A stretch of DNA of 64,000 bases, from the NCBI RefSeq assembly GCF_009834185.1, contig NZ_CP047173.1, forward strand, positions 682,001 through 746,000. Direction: 5' to 3'. This DNA comes from Rathayibacter sp. VKM Ac-2760 (GTDB taxonomy: Bacteria; Actinomycetota; Actinomycetes; Actinomycetales; Microbacteriaceae). The notes under the pieces are model-generated. The model was not told the origin of the DNA. It made no database searches and worked only from the letters and a program-made list of their open reading frames with translations. Position 1 is the stretch's first letter; each line of letters begins with the position of its first letter. The position numbers and the translations under genes are program-made. Below, in pieces: positions 19,100 to 26,802 of the stretch.

Positions 19100-20236
19100 T
19101 CAGTGCGCGGCGGCGGGGCTGTCGAGGAGACCGGGGCCGGAGTCGCCGTCTCCCGCGTCCGTGTCGGACTCCTGGAGCGCGGCCGGGTCGGTCGCCTCGG
19201 CGTGCTGGGTCTTGCCCTCGGCGATCAGCGAGTCGTCGTCGGTGAGGATGCCCGCCAGCTCGGTCACCCGGCCGCGCAGGGCGCCGATCGGGTCGGCGAT
19301 CGGCGCGTCCTCCTCCGAGTGGTCGACCTCGTCGTCGGGGAAGCGGCGCAGCTCGGCCTCGCCGCGGTCGGGCTGCGGCGCGCGGGCGTGCTCGACGCAG
19401 AGCCGGGCCACCTCCTCCGCGTGCGCGTGCATCACCGAGTGCGAGGCCTCGGGGATCTCCCACGCGCGGGCGTGCGGGATCGACTCCGCGACCTCCTCCG
19501 CCCACTCGCGCGGCACCAGGCGGTCGTGCTCGCCGCGGATGACCAGCGTGGAGGCGCGGATGCTCGGCAGCACGTCCTCGATCCGGTACTGCATCATCTC
19601 GGGGAGCACCCGCGAGAACCAGCGCGGGCCGCAGAGCAGATAGGCCGCGGCGGCGAGGATCGCGACCTGCGCCGGCTCGCGGACGCTCGACTGGAGGAAG
19701 CGCCAGGCCGCGATCGGGATGCCGCGCTCGTGCCGGTTCATCACCGGGCCGAGCAGCACGATCGTGGTGAGCTCGGGGCGGCGCGCGGCGAGCTCGGCGA
19801 CGACCTGCGTGCCCATCGAGTGGCCGAGGACGACCGGGTCGTCGAGCCCGAGCTCGTCGATGACGGCGCCGACCAGCTCGGCGTAGTCGGCGATGGTCAT
19901 GTGCCGGGCGTTCGGCGGGTGCGGGACGCCGCCGAAGCCGGGGAGGTCGAGCGCGTGCACGGGGCCGAACTCGTTGAGCGCGGGGGCGAGGCGCTCGAAG
20001 TAGGTGGCGGCCACTCCGATGCCCGGGACGAGGACGAAGGTGCGCTCGCCGGTGTGCCCGACCGTGTTGACCCGGGCGTAGACGTCGCCCCGGCGGACCC
20101 GGAGGACGGAGACGTCGGTGTTCTTGTAGCGGCGGCGCGGGTCGCGGCGGCGGGAGCGCGTGGTCGCGAAGACGTCGCGCAGACCGTGGCGGACGCTCGC
20201 GGCGAGAGCGCGCAGGGGGCGGCCGGGGTAGGGCAC
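19100..20236 (-). CDS. alpha/beta hydrolase with acidic C-terminal extension
   Basis: 378-residue protein. A basic N-terminus (about 1-40) precedes an alpha/beta-hydrolase core: oxyanion strand FVLVPGIGVAATYF near 70, nucleophile GHSMGTQ near 144, acid in IRGEHDRLVP near 235 and base in ASHSVMHAH near 266. Residues about 290-378 are an acidic, probably disordered tail (Glu, Asp, Ala, Pro) not typical of the family. The substrate is unknown; the fold is shared by esterases, haloperoxidases and epoxide hydrolases. It lies convergent to the FUSC gene. Confidence 0.8.
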   Translation of the reverse strand: MPYPGRPLRALAASVRHGLRDVFATTRSRRRDPRRRYKNTDVSVLRVRRGDVYARVNTVGHTGERTFVLVPGIGVAATYFERLAPALNEFGPVHALDLPGFGGVPHPPNARHMTIADYAELVGAVIDELGLDDPVVLGHSMGTQVVAELAARRPELTTIVLLGPVMNRHERGIPIAAWRFLQSSVREPAQVAILAAAAYLLCGPRWFSRVLPEMMQYRIEDVLPSIRASTLVIRGEHDRLVPREWAEEVAESIPHARAWEIPEASHSVMHAHAEEVARLCVEHARAPQPDRGEAELRRFPDDEVDHSEEDAPIADPIGALRGRVTELAGILTDDDSLIAEGKTQHAEATDPAALQESDTDAGDGDSGPGLLDSPAAAH

Positions 20237-20324
20237 GGGCGCCTCCTCGGGTCGTCGGGCGTCGGATCGCGTCGGATCGCAGGTCGGAACGGGTCGAGGA
20301 GAGCCTAGGCGCTGGCCGATCCGC

Positions 20325-20852
20325 TCAGATCAGCATGTCCTCGGAGCGGTGGAGGATCAGCCGGGCGGGCCCGAGGTGGAGGACGCCGTTGCCGAGGGGA
20401 GCGCAGCGGACGCCGCCGCGCCGCCGCATCGCCTTGAACGCGCCGGGAGCGAGCGAGACGTCCATCCACGCGCAGGGGTTGGCGGGCCGGCCGCCCTGGA
20501 ACTCGATCCGCTCGCCGCCCTGCTCGAGGGCGAAGGTGCGGCCGGCGAGGGAGTCGATGTCGGCGCCGCGCACGATGATGTTGCGGCGGGTGTCGGCCGG
20601 GTCGAACGGCGCGGTGCCGAGCTCGGCGGCGACGTGCTCGAGCGACTCGATCGCGAAGAGGGTGACCGCCGCCGGCCGGTGCGCGCGCTGGGCGAAGTAG
20701 CGGTCGCCGACGATGCCCAGGCCCGCGCGGATCTCGATCCGCCCGGGCTGCTCGTTGCCCTCCGAGGGGATCGGACCGTCGGCGGGCCGCCCCTCGAACC
20801 GGTGCAGCGGCGAGACGACGAAGCGCACGAGCTCGATCGCGGCGGCCTCCAT
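20325..20852 (-). CDS. MOSC domain protein
   Basis: 175-residue protein with a MOSC (molybdenum cofactor sulfurase C-terminal) domain, the family that transfers sulfur to, or carries, molybdopterin ligands (YiiM, MOCS-type). GIVGDRYFA near 48, DTRRNIIVRG near 92 and the conserved cysteine in NPCAWMD near 125 are the usual signature. The ATG at 20852 follows TAGCGT by 7 nt on the minus strand. It is divergent from tRNA-Arg. No other molybdenum cofactor gene is present here. Confidence 0.82.
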   Translation of the reverse strand: MEAAAIELVRFVVSPLHRFEGRPADGPIPSEGNEQPGRIEIRAGLGIVGDRYFAQRAHRPAAVTLFAIESLEHVAAELGTAPFDPADTRRNIIVRGADIDSLAGRTFALEQGGERIEFQGGRPANPCAWMDVSLAPGAFKAMRRRGGVRCAPLGNGVLHLGPARLILHRSEDMLI

Positions 20853-20859
20853 GCCCGCC

Positions 20860-20865
20860 ACGCTA
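20860..20865 (-). promoter_or_regulatory. -10 box TAGCGT, leaderless start of MOSC gene
   Basis: On the minus strand TAGCGT ends 7 nt before the ATG whose first base is 20852. No ribosome binding site. Confidence 0.5.
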
Positions 20866-20870
20866 CGCGA

Positions 20871-20900
20871 TTCGCGGAGGCGCCCCGCGGCATGTATAGT
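20871..20900 (+). promoter_or_regulatory. tRNA-Arg promoter
   Basis: -10 TATAGT (20895-20900) with TTCGCG 18 nt upstream (20871-20876). The mature tRNA begins 43 nt downstream. It is divergent from and nearly overlaps the MOSC promoter. Confidence 0.55.
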
Positions 20901-20942
20901 CGTACCTCGTTGCGTGCGCCCCCCAAGGCCTCGCGATGGACT

Positions 20943-21015
20943 GCGCCCGTAGCTCAACGGATAGAGCATCTGACTACGGATCAGAAGGTTGGGGGTTCGA
21001 ATCCCTCCGGGCGCA
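20943..21015 (+). tRNA. tRNA-Arg (ACG)
   Basis: 73 nt, CCA not encoded. Acceptor GCGCCCG/CGGGCGC, D-arm AGCUCAACGGAUAGAGC, anticodon stem UCUGA/UCAGA with loop CUACGGA (anticodon ACG, read as ICG), T-loop GGUUCGAAUCC, discriminator A. All canonical. Confidence 0.97.
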
Positions 21016-21361
21016 CTCTGGTTGAGACAGAACAGGACGGCCCGCTTCGGCGGGCCGTTGCTGGTTGAGTGCCCGGCGAAGCGACTCCAGCGCCGTCCCG
21101 CCGCTCCTGCGACAGCTCGCGACTGAGCTCCTCCGCGGCGCGGGCCCAGGGAACGTTCTCGGCCTCCTCGGCCATCGCGGCGTCGAAGGCCTGCGCGTCC
21201 TCCACGCTCTCGAGGGCGTCCCTCATCCGCTCGTACTGCTCGAGGCTGATCACGACGGCCACGGCATGACCGTGGTGCTCGAGGACGACCGCCTCGGTGC
21301 GCGATCGGTCGATCAGATCGGAGAAGCGGGCGCGCGCATCGGCGACGGTGACGGTCGACAT
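20981..21361 (-). CDS. Phd/YefM-type antitoxin, C-terminus running into tRNA-Arg
   Basis: 126-residue frame. Residues 1-90 are a clear prevent-host-death antitoxin: TVTVADARARFSDLIDRS at the N-terminus, then VVLEHHGHAVAVVISLEQYE and an acidic helix. Antitoxins of this family end near 85-100 residues; here the last 30 or so codons cross the tRNA terminator and end inside antisense tRNA-Arg, giving a non-native tail (RPEGFEPPTF). No toxin gene (Doc, YoeB, PIN) is adjacent on either side. It therefore looks like an orphan antitoxin whose natural 3' end, and perhaps a toxin partner, was lost at the tRNA boundary. Confidence 0.75.
   Translation of the reverse strand: MSTVTVADARARFSDLIDRSRTEAVVLEHHGHAVAVVISLEQYERMRDALESVEDAQAFDAAMAEEAENVPWARAAEELSRELSQERRDGAGVASPGTQPATARRSGPSCSVSTRVRPEGFEPPTF
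21038..21057. terminator. terminator after tRNA-Arg
   Basis: Perfect 8-bp stem CGGCCCGC/GCGGGCCG around a TTCG tetraloop, followed by TTGCTGGTT. It lies inside the 3' part of the antisense antitoxin frame. Confidence 0.8.
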
Positions 21362-21449
21362 GCTCCGACGGTACGTCCGTCGGCCTGCCTCGAGCCGGCG
21401 TGCGCGTGCTGCTTCGTCGGGCGTCGGGCGCCACGGACGGCGCCGACGG

Positions 21450-21503
21450 TTGCGGTCGCGCGCCCGAGCCTTCATACTCAAAACCGTACGATGCAAGGTT
21501 TTG
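21450..21503 (+). promoter_or_regulatory. promoter and operator of the MFS-isomerase-dehydrogenase operon
   Basis: -35 TTGCGG (21450-21455), 17-nt spacer, -10 CATACT (21473-21478). Immediately after it lies an inverted repeat CAAAACC (21479-21485) and GGTTTTG (21497-21503) with an 11-nt centre, in an AT-rich patch that stands out from its surroundings. Its position over the start point suggests a repressor site. The regulator is not in the operon. Confidence 0.5.
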
Positions 21504-21550
21504 GCCGCGAGGGCCACGGCATCGACGCTCGATGAGGAGAGGGAACGACG

Positions 21551-22885
21551 ATGACGACGTCCAGCGGATCCGCGGCGGGGATGCCTTCGGGCATGACCAC
21601 GTCGACGGCCACAGTGCGGAACCAGAGCTGGTTCCCCGAACCCACGGAGCCCGCGAAGAAGGGCTACGTCTTCTGGCTGCTCGCCGCGCAGCTGATCTTC
21701 TTCATCGCGCTGCTCGGGCCGGCGATCGTCGGCATCGGCCTCAAGATCGAGTCGCTCGTCGAGGCGGGCGAGATCGCGCGGAACGGCGCGACCGGCGCAG
21801 CCGCGGTGCTCGGCGGATTCGGCGCCCTCTTCGCGACCATCGCCAACGTCGTCTTCGGCCGGCTCTCCGACCGCTCGACGAATCGCTTCGGCCGCCGCCG
21901 CGTCTGGATCGTCTCGGGCACGGTCATCATGACCGTCGCCTTCGCGATCATGGCGGTCGCCCCGAGCCTGCTCGTCGCGACCGTCGGCTGGTCGCTCGCC
22001 CAGCTCGGCGCGAACATGACGCTCGCGCCCTTCATCGCCACCCTCGCCGACCAGGTGCCGAAGTTCCAGCGCGGCAAGATCACCGCCGCGCTCGGGATCG
22101 CGCAGAACGTGGGCATCCTCGGCGGCACCTACGTCGCCCAGGCCTTCGCGGGCCAGCTCGTCATCATGTTCGTGGCGCCGTCGATCCTGGCGATCATCGC
22201 CATGGTGGTCTTCGCCGTCGTGCTGCCCGACAAGCGGCTGCCCCAGGCACCGCCGCGGGCCACCCTCCGCGACTGGGCCGAGACCTTCTGGGTCAGCCCG
22301 GCGAAGAACCCCGACTACGCGCTGGCGTGGTGGTCGCGCTTCCTGATCACCTTCGCGAGCTTCGGCTTCACCACCTTCCGCTTCTTCTACCTCCTCAACC
22401 ACATCGGGGTCGAGGCGGAGAGCATCCCCGCCGTCATCAGCACCAGCGTGCTGATCTACACGGTGGCGCTGATCGCGGCGAGCTACTTCGCCGGCTGGCT
22501 GTCCGACCGGATCGGGCGCCGCAAGGTGTTCGTCTGGAGCTCGACCGCGCTGTTCGCGATCGGCACCTTCGCGCTGATCTTCGTGCAGGACGTCGGCACC
22601 TTCTACGTGCTCGAGGCGATCCTCGGCCTCGCCTACGGCATCTACGTGGGCGTCGACCTCGCGCTCGTCGTCGACGTGCTGCCCAACCCGGACGACTCCG
22701 GCAAGGACCTCGGCGTCTTCAACATCGCCAACGCCCTGCCGCAGACGCTCGCCCCGCTGGTCGGCGGCATCCTCGTCTACGTGAGCGACCCCACCGGCAA
22801 CAACTACGGCCTCTGGTTCACGGTCTGCGCGGTGGCGGCGGTCGTCGGCGCGCTGGTCATCTTCCCCATCAAGAAAGTCCGGTAG
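21551..22885 (+). CDS. MFS transporter, probably sugar or polyol
   Basis: 444-residue major facilitator with 12 predicted spans after a cytoplasmic N-terminus of about 35 residues. Loop 2-3 carries GRLSDRSTNRFGRRRVW, the MFS motif, near 105-121, and the second half repeats it as GWLSDRIGRRKVF near 317. Layout resembles the SLC45/GPH-like sugar symporters of actinobacteria. It is the first gene of a three-gene operon with a TIM-barrel isomerase and a Gfo/Idh/MocA dehydrogenase, so uptake of a sugar, sugar acid or inositol-like polyol is likely. Confidence 0.82.
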   Translation: MTTSSGSAAGMPSGMTTSTATVRNQSWFPEPTEPAKKGYVFWLLAAQLIFFIALLGPAIVGIGLKIESLVEAGEIARNGATGAAAVLGGFGALFATIANVVFGRLSDRSTNRFGRRRVWIVSGTVIMTVAFAIMAVAPSLLVATVGWSLAQLGANMTLAPFIATLADQVPKFQRGKITAALGIAQNVGILGGTYVAQAFAGQLVIMFVAPSILAIIAMVVFAVVLPDKRLPQAPPRATLRDWAETFWVSPAKNPDYALAWWSRFLITFASFGFTTFRFFYLLNHIGVEAESIPAVISTSVLIYTVALIAASYFAGWLSDRIGRRKVFVWSSTALFAIGTFALIFVQDVGTFYVLEAILGLAYGIYVGVDLALVVDVLPNPDDSGKDLGVFNIANALPQTLAPLVGGILVYVSDPTGNNYGLWFTVCAVAAVVGALVIFPIKKVR

Positions 22886-22944
22886 GCCAGGCTGGTCCTG
22901 AGACCGCCGACGACCTCGTCCCACCAAGGAAAGCGAAAACGATC

Positions 22945-23772
22945 ATGACTCTGCCCCTGGCGTCCATCCAGCTCTACACGCTGGCGAAGGAATTCACGGA
23001 GGACCCGAACGGGTCGCTCGACAAGCTCGCGGCGATCGGCCTGAAGAACGTCGAGGCGTTCGACTTCGTCCGCCGCCCCGCCGAGATCCGAGCCGCGCTC
23101 GACGCGAGCGGCCTCGCCTCGCCGACCGGCCACGCGCCCCTGCTCTCGGACGAGCTGTGGACGCCGGACGGCTCCATCCCCACGCCCGCCCCCGAGGTCG
23201 TCTTCGAGGCGGCCGCGCAGATCGGCATCCAGACCGTCATCGACCCGTTCGTGTCGGCCGAGCGCTGGCTGACCGAGGACGGCGTCGCCGACATCGCCGA
23301 CCGCCTGAACAAGGCCGCCGAGGTCGCCGCGACCTTCGGGCTGAAGGTCGGCTACCACAACCACGCGCAGGAGTTCATCGCCTCCTTCGACGGGCAGACC
23401 GCGTACGAGCGCTTCGTCGCGAGCACCGACGAGCGCGTCGAGATCGAGCTGGACCTGTTCTGGGCGCTCACCGGCGGCCAGGACGGCGCCGCGCTCGTCT
23501 CGAAGCTGGGCTCGCGCCTCGTCGCGGTGCACGTCAAGGACGGCATCGCGCCGGCCGAGAACCCGTTCGCCCCGGGCGCCGCCGCGTTCGGCTCCGACAC
23601 CCTCGACCAGCGCCGCCCCGGCGAGGGCGACGTGCCGCTCGTCGAGGCGCTGAAGGCCGGCGAGGGCGCGATCAAGTACGCCGTCATCGAGTACGACAAC
23701 GCCCCCGGCGACGTCTTCGCCGACATCCAGGCGAGCTACGACTTCCTCGTGAAGGGCGGCTACGCGGCATGA
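22945..23772 (+). CDS. sugar phosphate isomerase/epimerase (AP endonuclease 2 family)
   Basis: 275-residue TIM barrel of the xylose-isomerase-like family. Metal and substrate residues expected for the family are seen in GYHNHAQEF near 134, ELDLFWALTGG near 172, VHVKDGI near 194 and VIEYDN near 247. Such enzymes interconvert keto sugars or act on inosose-type intermediates. The ATG follows GGAAAGCGAAAACGATC, with a weak GGAAAG. It ends with an ATGA overlap into the dehydrogenase, a strong sign of coupled translation. Confidence 0.85.
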   Translation: MTLPLASIQLYTLAKEFTEDPNGSLDKLAAIGLKNVEAFDFVRRPAEIRAALDASGLASPTGHAPLLSDELWTPDGSIPTPAPEVVFEAAAQIGIQTVIDPFVSAERWLTEDGVADIADRLNKAAEVAATFGLKVGYHNHAQEFIASFDGQTAYERFVASTDERVEIELDLFWALTGGQDGAALVSKLGSRLVAVHVKDGIAPAENPFAPGAAAFGSDTLDQRRPGEGDVPLVEALKAGEGAIKYAVIEYDNAPGDVFADIQASYDFLVKGGYAA

Positions 23773-24914
23773 GCGGTCCCATCGGAATCGGCCCCGTCGG
23801 AATCGGCGTCATCGGCGTCGGCGTCATCAGCGACACCTACCTCGAGAACCTGAAGTCCTTCCCGGACGTCGAGGTCCTCATCGTCGGCGACCTCCTGCTC
23901 GACCGGGCGAAGAGCCAGGCCGAGAAGCACGGCGTGCCCGCCTGGGGCTCTGCCGAGGACGTCCTCGCGCACGACGGCGTGCAGGTCGTCGTCAACCTGA
24001 CGATCCCGGCCGCGCACGTCGAGGTCTCGGCCGCCGCGATCGCCGCGGGCAAGCACGTCTGGAGCGAGAAGCCGCTGGGCCTGGACCGCGCGGGCTCCGC
24101 GCAGCTGCTGCAGGACGCCGCCGCCAAGGGGCTGCGCGTCGGCTCCGCGCCGGACACGCTGCTCGGCCCGGGCTTCCAGTCCGCCAAGCGCGCGATCGCG
24201 GAGGGCGTCATCGGCGAGCCGATGTTCGCGTCCACCGTGTTCCAGACGGTCGGGCCGGACCTCTGGCACCCGAGCCCCGCGTTCCTCTTCGCGCAGGGTG
24301 CGGGACCGCTGCTGGACATGGGTCCGTACTACTTCTCCGGACTCGTCAGCCTCTTCGGGCCGGTCGAGCGGGTCGCGGCCCTCGGGCGCAAGAAGCTCGA
24401 GGAGCGGGTCATCCGCTCGGGTCCGGACGCCGGCACGACCTTCCCCGTCGAGGTGCCCACCTCGCTGCAGGTGCTCACCTCGTTCGCGGGCGGCGCGCAG
24501 GCGTCGAGCCTGCTGAGCTTCGACTCGGCGCTCGAGCGCCACGGCGTCTTCGAGATCCACGGCACGGAGGGGTCGATCGTGATCCCCGACCCGAACCAGT
24601 TCGAGGGGCGCACCGCCTACGTGACGGCCCGCACCTCGATCGCCGACGGCCAGTGGGGCGAGCAGGAGTGGACCGAGATCGAGCAGAAGGGCACGGTCGT
24701 CGGCCGCGGCCTCGGCCTGCTCGACATGGTCCGCGCGATCGCAAAGGACCGCCCGCACGTCGCCACCGGCGAGCTCGGCTTCCACGTGCTCGACGTGATG
24801 CTCTCGGCGCAGGAGTCGGCCGAGAGCGGCGAGTTCGTCGCGGTCGACAGCACGCTGTCGGCGTCGGTGCCGGCCGTGCCGGTCGACTTCGACCCGTTCG
24901 CGCAGACGCTCTGA
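23769..24914 (+). CDS. Gfo/Idh/MocA family oxidoreductase
   Basis: 381-residue NAD(P)-dependent sugar or inositol dehydrogenase. The N-terminal Rossmann motif is GVIGVGVISDTYL near 13-25; the catalytic-lysine motif WSEKPLG lies near 97-103; the C-terminal Gfo/Idh/MocA_C domain starts near 130 with histidine-bearing DMGPYY near 182. The start overlaps the isomerase stop (ATGA). Together with the transporter and isomerase it forms a small catabolic operon; the substrate cannot be fixed. Confidence 0.87.
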   Translation: MSGPIGIGPVGIGVIGVGVISDTYLENLKSFPDVEVLIVGDLLLDRAKSQAEKHGVPAWGSAEDVLAHDGVQVVVNLTIPAAHVEVSAAAIAAGKHVWSEKPLGLDRAGSAQLLQDAAAKGLRVGSAPDTLLGPGFQSAKRAIAEGVIGEPMFASTVFQTVGPDLWHPSPAFLFAQGAGPLLDMGPYYFSGLVSLFGPVERVAALGRKKLEERVIRSGPDAGTTFPVEVPTSLQVLTSFAGGAQASSLLSFDSALERHGVFEIHGTEGSIVIPDPNQFEGRTAYVTARTSIADGQWGEQEWTEIEQKGTVVGRGLGLLDMVRAIAKDRPHVATGELGFHVLDVMLSAQESAESGEFVAVDSTLSASVPAVPVDFDPFAQTL

Positions 24915-24934
24915 GGCGCTGAGCGCACGCCGTG

Positions 24935-24966
24935 GCCCCCGTTCTCCGCACCCGGAGGGCGGGGGC
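24935..24966. terminator. terminator of the 21.5-24.9 kb operon
   Basis: 14-bp stem GCCCCCGTTCTCCG/CGGAGGGCGGGGGC (two T-G pairs) closing a CACC loop, 20 nt after the dehydrogenase stop. Strong. Confidence 0.85.
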
Positions 24967-25000
24967 TTCGGCGTTCGCGGGGGTGTCACGCGCGAGTGCC

Positions 25001-25288
25001 TGCTGATCGAGGGGCCCGCTGAGCGGGCGCATCGACATCCGCCGGTGAAGCACCCCGCTCCTCTAACGCTGCGCGCGGTTCCGGCTGCAGAACATCGGCT
25101 GCAAGCACCTCTCATCTGCGATGGGCGATGAGAGCGGTTCTGGGCTGATGTTGTGCGTTGCTGCTGATCGAGTAGCGGCCGGAGGGCGCGTATCGAGATC
25201 CATCGGCGCCCGAACTGGGAGCCTTCAGACTTGTGCCACTGGGGACGGTGGGTCTCGATACGCCGCTTCGCGGCTACTCGACCAGCAT
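25001..25288. repeat. intergenic block with REP-like palindromes
   Basis: The 419-bp gap between the dehydrogenase and the sigma-factor gene holds no gene. It carries three copies of the window's REP-like element: a degenerate one at 25001-25040, one at 25162-25204 (CTGATCGAGTAG to TATCGAGATCCA) and an inverted one at 25249-25288 (GGTCTCGATACGCC to GGCTACTCGACCAGCA). Between them is a further hairpin CTCTCATC/GATGAGAG (25109-25134). Confidence 0.75.
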
Positions 25289-25333
25289 GCAGGGGCCGCT
25301 TCGCGGCTGGGCGGCCGGGGCGGCGGGGTCGCG

Positions 25334-25894
25334 TCAGGCGGGCGGGGGCGAGAGTTCGCGGCGGAGGCGGGCGAGGGTGTCGCGGAGGCGGGTCTTGACG
25401 GTGCCGACCGGCAGCTCGAGCAGGGCCGCGATCTCGGAGTGGCTGAGACCGCGGACGTAGGCGAGGAAGAGCAGGTCGCGGTGCTTCGGCGCGAGGCGGC
25501 GGATCTCGGCCGCGGCCCGGGCGAACTCGCCGCGGATCTCGCCGCGCGTCTCCGCCTCGTCGATCTCGCGGAGGTAGCTGTGGATCGCGTAGCGGTGGTC
25601 GCGCTCGCGCGAGGACTGCGCGGCGCGGACCCGGTCGATGGCGCGGCGGCGGGCGATGACGGAGACGAGAAGCTGCTGCTCCTCGATCGGCGTCTCGCGG
25701 CCGGCGGAGCGCCAGAACTCGAAGTAGGTCTCCTGCGCGACCTCCTCGGCCTGCGCGCGATCGTGCAGGATGCCGAGGGTGATCGAGCGGACCCGGCGGA
25801 TCGTCCGGTCGTAGACGGCGGAGAACGCCGCGTGGTCGCCCTCGGGCAGTCCGGGGACGAGGTCGTCGATCGACGACCGGTCGTGCTCGCTCAT
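25334..25894 (-). CDS. ECF sigma factor, SigK-like
   Basis: 186-residue RNA polymerase sigma factor. Region 2 spans about 20-90 (FSAVYDRTIRRVRSI, then EEVAQETYFEFWRSA) and region 4 about 125-180 (LAPKHRDLLFLAYVRGLSHS, HTH LLELPVGTVKTRLRDTLARL). The region-2 pattern resembles SigK (ECF19). Those sigma factors usually have an anti-sigma gene just downstream; here the downstream side is a repeat block and the upstream neighbour is an unrelated 77-residue protein. The ATG at 25894 is 22 bp after that gene's stop. Confidence 0.83.
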   Translation of the reverse strand: MSEHDRSSIDDLVPGLPEGDHAAFSAVYDRTIRRVRSITLGILHDRAQAEEVAQETYFEFWRSAGRETPIEEQQLLVSVIARRRAIDRVRAAQSSRERDHRYAIHSYLREIDEAETRGEIRGEFARAAAEIRRLAPKHRDLLFLAYVRGLSHSEIAALLELPVGTVKTRLRDTLARLRRELSPPPA

Positions 25895-25916
25895 CGCGCG
25901 CCCGTTCGGCGAGGCG

Positions 25917-26150
25917 TCAACCGAGCCGTGCCTCGGGGAGCCCGCCGAGCTCGGCCGCGAGCCGCTCGAAGGCGGCGACGGCTTCCTCGTTGCCGATCCG
26001 GCCGGCATCGACGCCGTCCGCGATGCGGAGGATCTCGAGCTTCCGGCCGGCGCGGGCTGCCGCGTCCAGGCCGGCCGTGCTGATGGCTGCGGTGGCCTGG
26101 ACCCGCGCCACGATCGTGCGCACCTGCCATCGACGGCTGTTGAACGACAT
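25917..26150 (-). CDS. small protein of unknown function upstream of the sigma factor
   Basis: 77-residue protein. The start is set by GAGGAGG 7 nt before the ATG at 26150, the clearest ribosome binding site nearby. It is predicted to be mostly helical and soluble: VRTIVARVQATAAISTAGLDAAARAGRKLE, then a short acidic helix (NEEAVAAFERLAAELGG). There are no cysteines, no membrane span and no zinc motif, so it does not look like a ZAS-type or membrane anti-sigma factor. Its tight spacing to the sigma gene suggests a shared transcript. I do not recognise the family. Confidence 0.6.
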   Translation of the reverse strand: MSFNSRRWQVRTIVARVQATAAISTAGLDAAARAGRKLEILRIADGVDAGRIGNEEAVAAFERLAAELGGLPEARLG

Positions 26151-26227
26151 CCTCTGACCTCCTCGATCGATCCCGTCGTTCATTCGGAGCCGAGGCCCTG
26201 TCCGATGGGTGTCGGAGAGGAGGGAGT

Positions 26228-26557
26228 TCAGGGCAGCTGGTCCTCGAGGTGGAAGACCTCGGTCAGCTGGAGGAATCCGGTGTCCGGAGCGCCGTCGAGC
26301 TCGACGAAGAACTCGGCCATCTCGGCCTGCCAGCGGGCGTTGACCTCGGTCGCGGCCATCCCGGCGCGCGCGGCCTCGAGCGAGGGCGTCTCGAAGTAGC
26401 CGATCAGCAGGCCGTCGGGGCGGAGGAAGAGGGAGTAGTTGTGCCAGCCGGTCGCGGCGAGGGCGGCGGCCATGTCGGGCCAGATCGCCGCGTGGCGGCG
26501 GGTGTACTCGGGGATGAGCTCGGGCTTCACCTGGAGCTGGAAGCAGACGCGCTGCAT
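26228..26557 (-). CDS. rhaM: L-rhamnose mutarotase
   Basis: 109-residue dimeric enzyme that interconverts alpha and beta anomers of L-rhamnose before isomerisation. The conserved YTRRHAAIWPDM segment near 18-29 holds the catalytic histidine, and YSLFLRPDGLLIGYFE and ARWQAEMAEFF are standard family blocks. Length matches E. coli RhaM (104). It lies downstream of the rhamnose transporter genes on the same strand but is separated from them by a 245-bp block of REP-like repeats. Confidence 0.93.
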   Translation of the reverse strand: MQRVCFQLQVKPELIPEYTRRHAAIWPDMAAALAATGWHNYSLFLRPDGLLIGYFETPSLEAARAGMAATEVNARWQAEMAEFFVELDGAPDTGFLQLTEVFHLEDQLP

Positions 26558-26579
26558 GGGGTGGGGCCTTTCGGTGGGG

Positions 26580-26773
26580 GGATCTCGATACGCGCCCTGC
26601 GGGCGCTACTCGATCAGCATGGCGCGGGTGCCGCTCGATTCACATGGCGGAGGGTGATGCACGATCGGCGTGACTCCATGCTGGTCGAGCAGCCGCGGAG
26701 CGGCGTATCGAGACCCACCGTCTCATGGACGATGGATCTCGATACGCGCGCGTCGGGCGCTCTTCGATCAGCA
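26580..26773. repeat. three REP-like palindromes between rhaM and rhaS
   Basis: Copies at 26580-26619 (inverted), 26679-26719 (direct) and 26734-26773 (inverted). Each has arms of the type CTGGTCGAG and CTCGAT, a GC-rich inner stem of 5-7 bp and a short loop. They fill most of the 245-bp gap. Confidence 0.78.
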
Positions 26774-26802
26774 TGCCGCGATCAGCACGGCTGCGGAGCG
26801 GA

